Assembly (NCBI GenBank): GCA_963693365.1
Contig: CAVNZM010000016.1
Span: 3,410,001-3,474,000 of the forward strand
Source of the DNA: Amoebidium appalachense
Lineage: Eukaryota; Ichthyosporea
DNA: 64,000 bases
Reading direction: 5' to 3'
The notes under the pieces were generated by a model that ran no database searches, was not told the origin of the DNA, and worked only from the letters and a program-made list of their open reading frames with translations. A program made the position numbers and the translations under genes. Shown piece after piece: positions 53,890-64,000 of the stretch. The stretch's first letter is position 1, and the number at the start of each line of letters is the position of its first letter.

Positions 53890-54525
53890 AATGGGCGGTG
53901 ATTGGTTGTTTTGGAATTACTCATTTAGACAAGAAATTTGATAAATCTTTTGATTGGCTACGGGTCATGGATAGCAATAACTCCCGCGCAAATTGGTTTT
54001 GAAAAAAGCATTTTGATCGATTTGGCGCGCAAACCGCCGCCAAGCGACGGTTACAACGAGCCGCCTTCATGCGTGCTGAGAACACGCCGACTCTTCGCCG
54101 GATCATCCGTTGGGACTCGTGAGCAAACATCATATACGATTACGCAGTTTGAGGTTTATTTAATATATGTAATTGTTAGCACTGCTTTTAATTGTAACAA
54201 TTTCTCTATCAGTGTTGGGTTGCATGCGATACTCAAGCAGTATCAGCAACTAAGTGGCGGATAGATTGTACATAGAAACTAGCATGCGTTTGATTGGCTA
54301 GAGCCAGGTGTAGTTTTATTGAGACAGGATCCAATTGTAGCAAAACGTACGCCTCGGTGATTGGTTGCTACGGTTTGAACAAAGCTGACCGCCAATCAAA
54401 ATCTATTTACATCGCTGATTGGCTGACTGGAATTTTGTAAGGCCAATAAGCGAAGACACTAAATCCCAAGTCCACCAATCATAATTCTGAACCGTTCTGT
54501 AAATTTCTAATGATTGGCTAAAGGA
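53890..54525. promoter_or_regulatory. Cluster of CCAAT boxes upstream of the cyclin
   Basis: At least eight ATTGG/CCAAT cores in this stretch occur mostly as TGATTGGCT or TGATTGGTT, for example near 53900, 53953, 54291, 54358, 54416 and 54512. Opposite-strand cores lie near 54392 and 54473. Such motifs bind the NF-Y/HAP complex. The orientation is mixed and the number is far above chance for 640 bases. Confidence 0.6.
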
Positions 54526-55629
54526 ACATTCCGCCGTGTGAGGCGGGCGAACAACAGGGTGTGAAACTCGTTTTCATTTTAGCAACTTTTCCCCTGCCTG
54601 GATGCCCCTAATAAACCCATCAAGCGTTTCTAAGGGCATTTCTTTTATATTTTTGACTTTACTAGAACCATCATTGAATGGCTATAACACTGTTGGGACA
54701 TAGACTCAATTTCGATGCTTCAGGGACGACTCTGTGGTCACAAACCGCCTAATTCACAGCCTGGCGAACAGCCACCGTTGCTGTGGGTGGCGGCCGTTTA
54801 TCGCCCCGTTTTGTTGCTCAGGTGACCCTGTCTACTATCGGCCCGCACCCACTTTATCTATCGCCGCATGTTTTCGCGCAAAGTTTTCGCGGCAAAAGAA
54901 AGGGATACGTGCCGGCGCGTTGGTGTGTCCGTTGGCTTGTCCGTTTCCTGCCCAATTCTTGCAGCATTCATGCTTTCCTTTGGCTATCACCCAACGGCAC
55001 TACATAGAAGTCTAAGAAGACCTTCCGGGCGGTTGCTTGCCGGCCGGCAACTTCCCGTCCCGGCCGCACGCATTGCACTGATCCCTACGGTGACGTCAAC
55101 CACCAACACAGTGAGTGCCACTGGCCACTCTTAGATAGAAATATCCTCAGGGGCCCTACGTTAGTCATATATGAGAAACATGGAAATAATTAATGTAGTG
55201 ATCAGAGAGGTCCCTTTTCCCGCCGCCCTACCAGTTGCATATCCGTCCGGCTGTGTGCATATGCCACTGGCGATGACGATTACGTCATAACTATTGTGTA
55301 TTAGGCCACTCTCAACGGTCGGCGCCGGTTCCGGGTACTCTGGCACACGTGCACCGAAGTACGGCTGGCTGCCTTGCCTTGCACACTGCACTTCGGACAG
55401 TGACTATGCTAGCTAATGATCAGTAGTTGGCAACATTATTGCTTATTTTTAAAATAATCATTATGAACCCATGGTACGGTGGCGTGTGTATTACATATGC
55501 AGGTCTTTATTCGGAGGTGCAGACTCTGAGGGATCCGGCCTAGATATACATAGCTAGCTATAGCTATAGGAAGGCCTTTTGCACTTTTTGCATGGTCGTG
55601 GTATGTATTTTTTATTTTCAAGTTTTTTA

Positions 55630-56085
<456 letters not shown>

Positions 56086-56210
56086 CCCCCTTCCCTCCCC
56101 TCCCCTCCAGCGTGAGGGGAACTCACCCATCAATCCGGGCTTTCATGACATGGTACTATTTGGGAAAAATTATAAACCCGTTCATTCTATATTTTATCCC
56201 GTTTTGAGGC

Positions 56211-56554
56211 GGCCCAGCCAGTTCGGCTGAGTCAACTTGCTCCGAGCAGAATTATTCTTCAAAAAGCACAGTTACTCTGCCAAAAGCAGAATTATCCTGC
56301 AAAAGCAGTATTATTCTGCGAAAGCAGACTTATTCTGAAAAAGGAGAATTATTCTGCTAAAAGCAGACTTATTCTGCGAACAGCAGAAATAATCTGCTAA
56401 AAGCAGAATTATTATGCTAAAAGCAAAATTATTCTTAAAGCAGAATTATTCTGCAAAAAGTAGTGGGATTCTGCTTTTGCGGAATTATTCGATTCCCCTT
56501 CTTGCAGAATAATTCTGCTTGTTGCAAAGTTGACTTTGCCGATGTGGTTGGGCC
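56211..56554. mobile_element. Foldback element with internal palindromic satellite
   Basis: The ends are inverted repeats. The left reads GGCCCAGCCAGTTCGGC then TGAGTCAACTTGC. The reverse complement of the right reads GGCCCAACCACATCGGC then AAAGTCAACTTTGC. The interior is about twelve units of 18-24 bases around GCAGAATTATTCTGC, itself a near palindrome; the last unit lies in inverted orientation. GTTTTG flanks both sides and may be the target-site duplication. It is non-coding. Confidence 0.75.
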
Positions 56555-57516
56555 CTGTTTTGTTCCCGGGGGAGGGCCCTTACCATACTGAGGCTCTTGG
56601 GAACATGCGTCTTCCACAGTACGAGTGACCAACTTGCTACTAGCACCGACTAGGGACTTGAACACGATGCAATATCAATCAAGCTACAGTAAGGCCGCTA
56701 ACACCTATACCTATCCTTACTATTAGTGCACACTTAGCCCAACGGTTTTTTGCCTGTGACCCATAACCGTAAATGTTCGAGCCTAACCTATCGATATCAT
56801 GGTATTAGTCTTTAGTTAGTATAATGCAAGTTAACGTAGCTGTAAATGTCAGACGAAAATTTCTGTCTGACAGACACTCTGAATTATGCACGAATGCACG
56901 CACAGAATACACATTGCATGCTGTGACACGTGCATACACACGCGTACACAGCTGGCAAACTTGGAACACACACCGTGACACACTCACGCACATATGCACA
57001 TACAGACATACACACATGCGGTCATGCGCGCGCGCATACGCACACAAACACACACAAACGCACACATACACACACGTGCGCGCACATACACACATAATAC
57101 ACACGCACACACACACACACACGCACATACACACATGTGGTCATGCGCGCACGCATACACACACAAAAACACACAAACACACACATACAAACACACACAC
57201 CGTGCGGCACATACACACATAATACACACGCACACACACGCGCGCACACACGCATGCACGCACACACGCACGCACACACGCACGCAAGCACACCAACGCA
57301 CGCACGCACGCACGCACGCACACACGCACACGCGCACGCACACACATATACACCCACATGAGTGCACACACACATGGATGCACACACATGCACATACACA
57401 ACCACATGTACACTTGGCAAACACACACGCACGTGTCCCACACCAGAAAAAAAGGATGCACATACACATGCACACACATACACACATGCACCCACCCACA
57501 CCCACACCCACACCCA

Positions 57517-57591
<75 letters not shown>

Positions 57592-57816
57592 TGACATGCA
57601 CATGCACACACACACGCACATGTATACAAATGCACACCTACACACACACACACACACGCATGCCACATACATCGCACTTAAACACATACGTGGGTACAGT
57701 GGGCACCGTGACGATAACTTGCCCCAATGATGATCACAAAAAATGCTGATCGGAACGAACCTTATACGTAAGAACTTGTTAAGGGGAAGACAGGGAGAGG
57801 TGTTTAAAGGGGAGTT

Positions 57817-57897
57817 TCAAGTCACAAAGTTTAGTCTGACATTTGGGAAGCACATTTCAAACTCGGTCCCGACGGCGTATACATAAAGGCGGTGCCA
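57817..57897 (-). CDS. Possible terminal exon, unknown protein
   Basis: After a GCACCCAG acceptor the minus strand reads WHRLYVYAVGTEF then EMCFPNVRLNFVT and stop, with no repeat content. A second candidate exon at 58197-58152 (DEFKPLGRKCKGVKTG, donor GTACGT) is nearby, but its phase does not match this frame. I do not recognise either. Both may be fortuitous. Confidence 0.2.
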   Translation of the reverse strand, partial: WHRLYVYAVGTEFEMCFPNVRLNFVT

Positions 57898-58071
57898 CTG
57901 GGTGCGAGGATCGAAGGAATGGGGGGAGGGAGGGGGGGGGGGGGGGGGGGGGAAGGGGGGAGGGGTATCCGAGGAGGTGGGGAAGGGGGGGGAATGGGGG
58001 GGGCGGGAGGGGGGGAGTGAGGACACAGCTATATCTGCCTCGTGAACTCTATCTCCCTCTCCCCCCCCCCC

Positions 58072-58102
<31 letters not shown>

Positions 58103-58389
58103 ACATGTGTACACAAACACACACACATGTACACGCCCCACCCCCACGTACCCGTTTTAACACCTTTACACTTCCTCCCAAGTGGCTTGAATTCATCCTA
58201 GTCGAGCATTGCCCATGTATGCACATAGGACTATGTCGTTGCTGTCACAGTGACTTGCTGTGCCTTAAAATGTTTAAACTCAAATTAAAGTGTTTAAACT
58301 CAAATTTCACACCCTTTGGAGGTTTAAACTGTACAAAACCCCCGTGCCCGTGGTATGGGATGATAGGAGCCGGTAGCTACTGAAGGAAG

Positions 58390-58420
<31 letters not shown>

Positions 58421-58423
58421 GGA

Positions 58424-58462
<39 letters not shown>

Positions 58463-58952
58463 CTCGAAGGTCTTCGCTACATACTTCGTGACGAATATTA
58501 CTGACCCTAAGGTTGACTGTACGTACGGTAGTTCAAAACAAGTTGAAAAATGAATAACTAGTACTAGTAAAAAAGGAACAGAAAACAGGTGGAGAGGGGG
58601 AAACATTCGATGGATATATCCCCCCCCCCCCCCCCCCCCCTCTCCCCCCTCTTCGCCCCCCAAACGAAAAAAAAAAGTTGGGAAATAGACCCTACCAACC
58701 AGTTAAAAACTTCCCCCCTCCCCCTCCCACCTCTCTCCCCCCCCCCCCCCCCCCCCCCCCCCCTTCCCCCCCCCCCCTTCCCCTTCCTTCACCAAAGGGG
58801 AAGAACACGAGCGTTATCTATGGTCCTCGAAATATTGAGATGCTAAATTAGACAGTCTTTCTTTTTTTGAAGTTTCAGTGAGTCAAAAAATGTTACAGTA
58901 TCTGCAATCAAATACTACAGCCTTGATACAGTATCTGCGACTTCAACCCCCC

Positions 58953-59024
<72 letters not shown>

Positions 59025-59110
59025 ACATACACACACACGTACACACGTATAGTATTACACGCACATTACACGCACGCACAAGCGTACCTGATCACGACGA
59101 CACACAACTG

Positions 59111-59116
<6 letters not shown>

Positions 59117-59204
<88 letters not shown>
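59117..59204 (+). repeat. (CA)n array
   Basis: Perfect (CA)n of about 88 bases. A C run followed by an A run lies upstream (58945-59021). A minus-strand frame next to it (MVTLGLILILLAVLGGGC) looks like a signal peptide but has no partner exon I can support. Confidence 0.9.
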
Positions 59205-59206
<2 letters not shown>

Positions 59207-59300
59207 CTATGCACACCACAACCACCACCAAGTACTGCCAGCAGTATCAGAATCAACCCTAGGGTAACCATTTCCCCCCTCCCGCCCACAAACCCCTCCC

Positions 59301-59335
<35 letters not shown>

Positions 59336-59392
59336 ACCCACCCACCCACCCTCAATCCCCCACACCACCACCACCACCTAAAAAAAAAAAAA

Positions 59393-59451
59393 AGAAGAAG
59401 AAGAAGAAGAAGAAGAAGAAGAAGAAGAAGAAGAAGAAGAAGAAGAAGAAG
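59393..59451 (+). repeat. (AAG)n trinucleotide array
   Basis: About 19 AAG units flanked by A runs. It is the only long trinucleotide array in the window apart from short ATT runs. Confidence 0.95.
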
Positions 59452-59632
59452 GAAAAAAAAAAAGCCAGAGAGAGTCCGGGGCCTTACTATTAGCTGAGCT
59501 TATGGCCACCACACCGACACACATGTGCAGACAACCAAGCAATAATGAACACCGGTATCGCTGACCCACCTCCACCACGTGCACCCACCCACACAATCAA
59601 TAACAACGTCAGCACGTCTGATAATAGTCATT

Positions 59633-59725
59633 ACTGTCGGTGCTGTGTGGTAGACAGTATATTAGTTCCCTCGAGGGCCTGCAAAGGTCTTCGAGTCCGG
59701 GAACAAAACGTGATAATATGCTGAA
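59633..59725 (+). repeat. Dispersed repeat, copy 2
   Basis: Matches 11717-11785 at TACTGTCGGTGCTG, GTTCCC, GAGGGCC and AACAAAACG-GATAA. An (ATT)n-like tail (AATAATCATTATTATTAT) follows. Confidence 0.5.
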
Positions 59726-59940
59726 AAATAATCATTATTATTATGTGCACGTGTCCATGGTTTAACAGCCAAGCTCGGGAAAAAATTTCAATAAAGTTAA
59801 TTTATTCATTTTTTTCAAGGTGGGCCGGAGAAGGGAGGAGATCTCTAGAGGGGTGGGAGATTTGAAACTTTGGGGGAGGAGGTACTCTGAGGGGGGGAGG
59901 AGGGAGAGGGGGGGATCCGAGGGGGAGGAGGGCTCTTGAA

Positions 59941-59980
<40 letters not shown>

Positions 59981-60069
59981 GAAGGGGGTGTACGGGGGGG
60001 GGGGGGGGGGAGGCGGGGAGCCGGGGGGGGGGGGGGGGGGGGGGGGGGGGAGGGGGGGGGGGGGGGGGG

Positions 60070-60430
60070 AGAGGGTAGTCGACCGTTCAATTTTGCATAA
60101 TGCAAGCGTGCCATCAACGTCCTGAAACAAGGCGGAATATATTTATATTACTTACATGAATTTGGTACCGGTTGACTTCAACTCCTGAGCCTTTGTCAGT
60201 TTGTGTACACTTTGGCGCAGGCCGTGATGGATCGCGAAAGCCTTCTGTTGACCAGTTACCCGGGGTTACTGTTGGGCGTCCGCGATTGGCCCGGTCCGCC
60301 GGACCAGGGTACCCAGGGCTCGGAAGGCGGCGGCCCACCTGCGGCCACGGGGCGTACCACGCGTAGCGCACTCGCGCAGGGGGGTGGGGGGGGAGCCGGG
60401 GTAGACGGGGTTGGGGGCGGGGGGACACAC
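60070..60430 (-). other. Possible coding fragment with a short intron
   Basis: On the minus strand GGAGTTGAAGTCAACCGG reads GVEVNRYQIH up to a strong donor GTAAGT at 60155. After 34 bases ending TTGTTTCAG comes DVDGTLALCKIER in the same phase. The intron would be unusually short. The upstream part (to 60430) is GC-rich and open but not recognisable. I cannot connect it to a complete gene. Confidence 0.2.
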
Positions 60431-60640
60431 CGGCAAAGCGCTCTGGGCGCCCGCGCGTGCCAATCCCCGCGTGCCCTGGTCACGCCCGGCTCGCACCGCC
60501 CCTTCCCCCTGCCCCCTGCCTGCCCTCCCCTCCCTCCCCCCACACCCAGGCCGGAGGAGGGTCGAGTTGCCGGCGCGGTTCCCCACAGACGGGCACGTTA
60601 GCTACTGGGCCCCGGCAGTGTCCACGCAATAAAAAGTGTG
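60170..60640. other. GC-rich island
   Basis: About 450 bases are markedly richer in G+C, with CpG-containing motifs, than any other unique sequence here. Several frames stay open on both strands because of the composition. No family motif was seen. It may be a promoter island or DNA of different origin. Confidence 0.35.
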
Positions 60641-60759
60641 TAAACCCGTTAGCTATTCATGTTTTCCCCACATCTGGGCATGTTAGCGTTTTCCCCTTTT
60701 CATAGTTTTCGTTTTCGTAGTTTTCCTTTTCATTTTTTTCGTTTTCAAGTTTTCGTTCA

Positions 60760-61235
60760 CAGTGCCGCATACACGCCCAAACCACACTCTCGTAGCACGC
60801 AAACTACACACACACACTACCACAACTACGACAAACAGCCACGCACGCACACGACCCACCACACTCACACCCACACAGCCACGCACGCACACAGAATTAC
60901 CACACAACTCACCCATCACACACACACACACACCCGACAACTCACCCATCACCCGACAAACCCAACACACACACACACACACACCCGACAACTCACCCAT
61001 CACCCGACAACTCCCCCCACAAAAATACACCCGACAACTCAACCATCACCCGACAACTCCTACATCACATGACACCCCTTCACATGACAACTCATGAATT
61101 ATGCACGACCTACCCGTCACACAAATGATGCACACACCCACTCACACACACACACCACACACACACCCACACACACACACCACACACACACCCCCACACA
61201 CACCCACCCACACCATCACCCGACAGATGCGCGTG

Positions 61236-61266
<31 letters not shown>

Positions 61267-61834
61267 ACATACACAGCCACACACACACCCATCACCCGAC
61301 AAAGGCGCGCGCGCACACACACACACACACACACAGGCACATACAGGCCATGCACACACACGCACACACCGTACAGGCCATGCACACACACACACACACA
61401 AAGCGCACACATACACACACACATGGCCAGGCCGCAACCATCAGCCGCAACCATCAGGCACACCCGTGCGCACACACACAATCAAGCCGCAACAGGCGCA
61501 CCCGCGCGCACACACCGCAAACACACACACGCGCGCGCGCGCGCGCGCGCGCGCCGACGCAACCATCAGGCGCACACGCTCGCACACACACACACACATG
61601 CCTACGCAACCAACAGCCACACACACACACACACACACTCGCGCGCGCGCGCCGACGCAACCATCAGGCGCACACGCTCACACACACACATACACATGCC
61701 GACGCAACCAACAGCCACACACACACATACACACACACGCACACACACCACACACACCACAAACACACACACACACACACACACACACATGGCCAGGCCG
61801 CAACCATCAGGCACACCCGCGCGCACACACACAC

Positions 61835-61895
<61 letters not shown>

Positions 61896-62001
61896 ACACG
61901 CGCACGCGCGCGCGCACGCGCGTGCCGACGCAACCATCCGGCGCACACGCACACACACACACATACACGCACACGCACACACACACACACACACACACAT
62001 C

Positions 62002-62032
<31 letters not shown>

Positions 62033-62300
62033 TCTCTCTCTCTCTCTCTCTCCCCCCCCCCCCCCCTCTCTCTCCCCCTCTCCCTCTCTCTCTCTCTCTC
62101 CCCTCTACAACCACCGGCATCCATGCATATGCACCGTCTTAATACACGCACAAGCTCGCACACACACACACGTGCAGGCACCCACATTCAACCACAAACA
62201 GGCACCCACCCACAACCACAGGCACCCATGCATATGTACAGACAGGCAGCTACAGACAGGCAGCCACACACAATCACAGGCATCCATGCATATGTACCGC

Positions 62301-62354
<54 letters not shown>

Positions 62355-62466
62355 GCGCGTGTGCATGCACACGCACACACATACACACACACACACACAG
62401 GCAGGCACCCATGCACATTCCGCCCCCCCCCCCCCCCCACACACACACACACACTCACACACAAGC

Positions 62467-62517
<51 letters not shown>

Positions 62518-62630
62518 AGGCATCCACACGAAACCATAGGGAAGCACCCGCGCACAACCACAGGCACCCGTGCATATGTACAGACAGGCAGAGCCACACA
62601 CAATCACAGGCATCCATGCATATGTACCAC

Positions 62631-62690
<60 letters not shown>

Positions 62691-62710
62691 ACACACACAC
62701 ACACATACTC
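60760..62710 (+). repeat. Compound CA-rich minisatellite complex
   Basis: Nearly 2 kb of CA-rich DNA with nested longer units. About 60920-61080 repeats ACCCGACAACTCACCCATC. 61425-61950 repeats CGCAACCATCAGGCACACCC or a close variant, often after GCGCGC. 62115-62630 repeats CACAGGCATCCATGCATATG. Long (CA)n tracts lie between them. A 583-codon open frame through this region is repeat translation. Confidence 0.9.
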
Positions 62711-63077
62711 TCCTCCCTCCCCCCCCTCCCCCCGTCTCTCCCCCCTGTCCCCCGGGACCACAAATCTGCCTACACCTCTACGCAACTACGATCTGCGAGA
62801 CCACTCTGTGAGCGTTTATGTTTACTACTTGCATCAGCTTGAGTACAAATAAACAAGAACCAAGCAACGTGGTACATGCAAAGTTAACTTTGTGCAAAGT
62901 TATCCCCCTCCCCCCCCCCCCCCCCCCCCCCCCCCATCCCCCCCCCCCCCCGGGGGCCAACGTACATACCCACACCGACACCCACAGACGTGCACACACA
63001 CCACACACACACACACATTGAATTCACTCCTCACTGCCACCCCCCACCCCCCTCTTCCCGTGCGGACCCCCCTCTCC

Positions 63078-63118
<41 letters not shown>

Positions 63119-64000
63119 ATCTTCACCGTTTTGCTCACCTTGCTTGCATAAGCAACCCTGCTCGTTTTTGATCAAGACGGGTTGACCCGCCCAAGTTCAG
63201 TTGATGCTGCTGTCTGAGTTGGAGCGTCGTATATACGCGGGCTAAGGGGTCGAAACTCAGACGCAATTGACGACTTGGGTCCTCCCTGAGGATGGGCTCT
63301 GCTTATGACGCATACTGTGCACATGGCTGATGTTGCATACCTGAATGTTTGCCTTTGCATGTGTCCTGCGCCATGCTTCTCGTCGTGTATGCGTACTTCG
63401 TACCGTGTTCCGCATTCAAACCCCCCCCCCTCCCCCCCCCCCCCTCCCCCCCCTCCAAAAAACAAAACAAAACAAAAAAAAAAACACTCGTGCAACGGGT
63501 GTCCAAATTTTCTAGGTCATCATCAGTCATGCATGCATCCCCCTATGCCACCTACACGGCACATTTACTTACCCACTCTCCCAAACCCCCCTCCCCTAGA
63601 CTGATAAACCCCCCTCCCCTCCCCTCCCTTCCCCTCCCAACCCTTTCCCCTACTACAACCCTTGAGTCACCGGGCCCTGGCTACCCACCGGAATCAAATA
63701 AATCCAACCCTCTTACCCTTCCCCCCACCCCTCCTCCGGACCCTCCTCCCCCTCCTGCTGGCCCGCCCAAGGCCTTACCGCTATGCGCTTTTCGAACAAC
63801 TGAACGTGAGCCTAGTAACAGGTACTAGTTATTAGTCGTGATAAGTAGAACACATCACAATACAACATTTTCATTGATGTCTAAAAAGGTAAGTTGGCAA
63901 TTTATGAATCGTCACTAGTAAATTGTCGTTAAACTTTAATTATTGAAATGACATGAACAATATTCCTACGTTTTTTGTAGTCTGTGTATAAAAACGTACA
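62711..64000. other. Right end of window, no gene seen
   Basis: C runs lie at about 62910-62950 and 63077-63118 and A/C-rich sequence at 63420-63485. The remaining unique sequence has short open frames on both strands without recognisable motifs. The last 200 bases are AT-rich. Confidence 0.55.

Noticed and set aside
59092-59355. Signal-peptide-like MVTLGLILILLAVLGGGC on the minus strand
   Set aside because: Attractive as a first exon, but no phase-compatible continuation with recognisable content could be found.
61101-62852. 583-codon open frame
   Set aside because: It is a translation of CA-rich minisatellite DNA (Thr/His) with no motif; other frames of the same repeat are open too.

Overview
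This 64 kb window is nuclear DNA from a eukaryote whose genes are rich in introns. Coding exons are 34-500 bases long, with GT-AG junctions, TATA boxes and CCAAT boxes. Between them lies an extraordinary load of simple repeats: (CA)n/(GT)n arrays up to about 190 bp, C or G runs of 20-75 bases, (CT)n arrays and (AT)n. Most long open frames in the window are translations of these repeats (poly-Thr/His, poly-Cys/Val, poly-Pro, poly-Gly) and are not genes. A PHO80/PCL-type cyclin favours a fungus, perhaps an early-diverging one. No rRNA or tRNA was found, so the lineage stays uncertain.

Layout. 0.6-8.2 kb (+): a ten-exon gene for a Lys/Pro/Ala-rich, probably nuclear protein with a SAP-like C-terminus, 5' end not resolved. 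9.5-11.6 kb (+): a SixA-like histidine phosphatase. 16.1-16.8 kb (+): an intronless gene for a secreted protein with four six-cysteine domains joined by polyproline, carrying an apparent frameshift in a C run. 23.2-28.3 kb (+): a complete seven-exon retinol-dehydrogenase-like SDR. 31.4-41.5 kb (-): a membrane-anchored RHG-type histidine phosphatase. 42.0 kb (+): a small SDR-like fragment. 43.3-50.5 kb (+): a seven-exon molybdopterin-binding-domain (FLAD1/CinA-like) protein with a likely mitochondrial presequence. 52.9-53.7 kb (-): the cyclin. 57-64 kb is mostly compound CA-rich minisatellites with a few weak exon candidates. Exon models were built by reading splice sites and checking that codon phase carries across every junction. 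All stated junctions do so except one unresolved gap in the minus-strand phosphatase.

Two patterns run through the window. First, introns tend to start with GT/G-rich sequence and end with C/CA-rich sequence, so their two halves are reverse complementary and could fold, bringing the splice sites together. In several introns the donor lies inside the GT array itself. Second, many exons have partial copies ('exon echoes') in the neighbouring intron or 3' flank. These keep a splice site or stop codon, and several differ mainly at silent positions. They occur in the SDR, the minus-strand phosphatase and the molybdopterin-binding gene.

Mobile DNA appears as small non-coding foldback/MITE-like elements at 17.4, 20.1, 37.5, 38.2 and 56.2 kb. 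The genes do not form an obvious pathway; two are unrelated histidine phosphatases.
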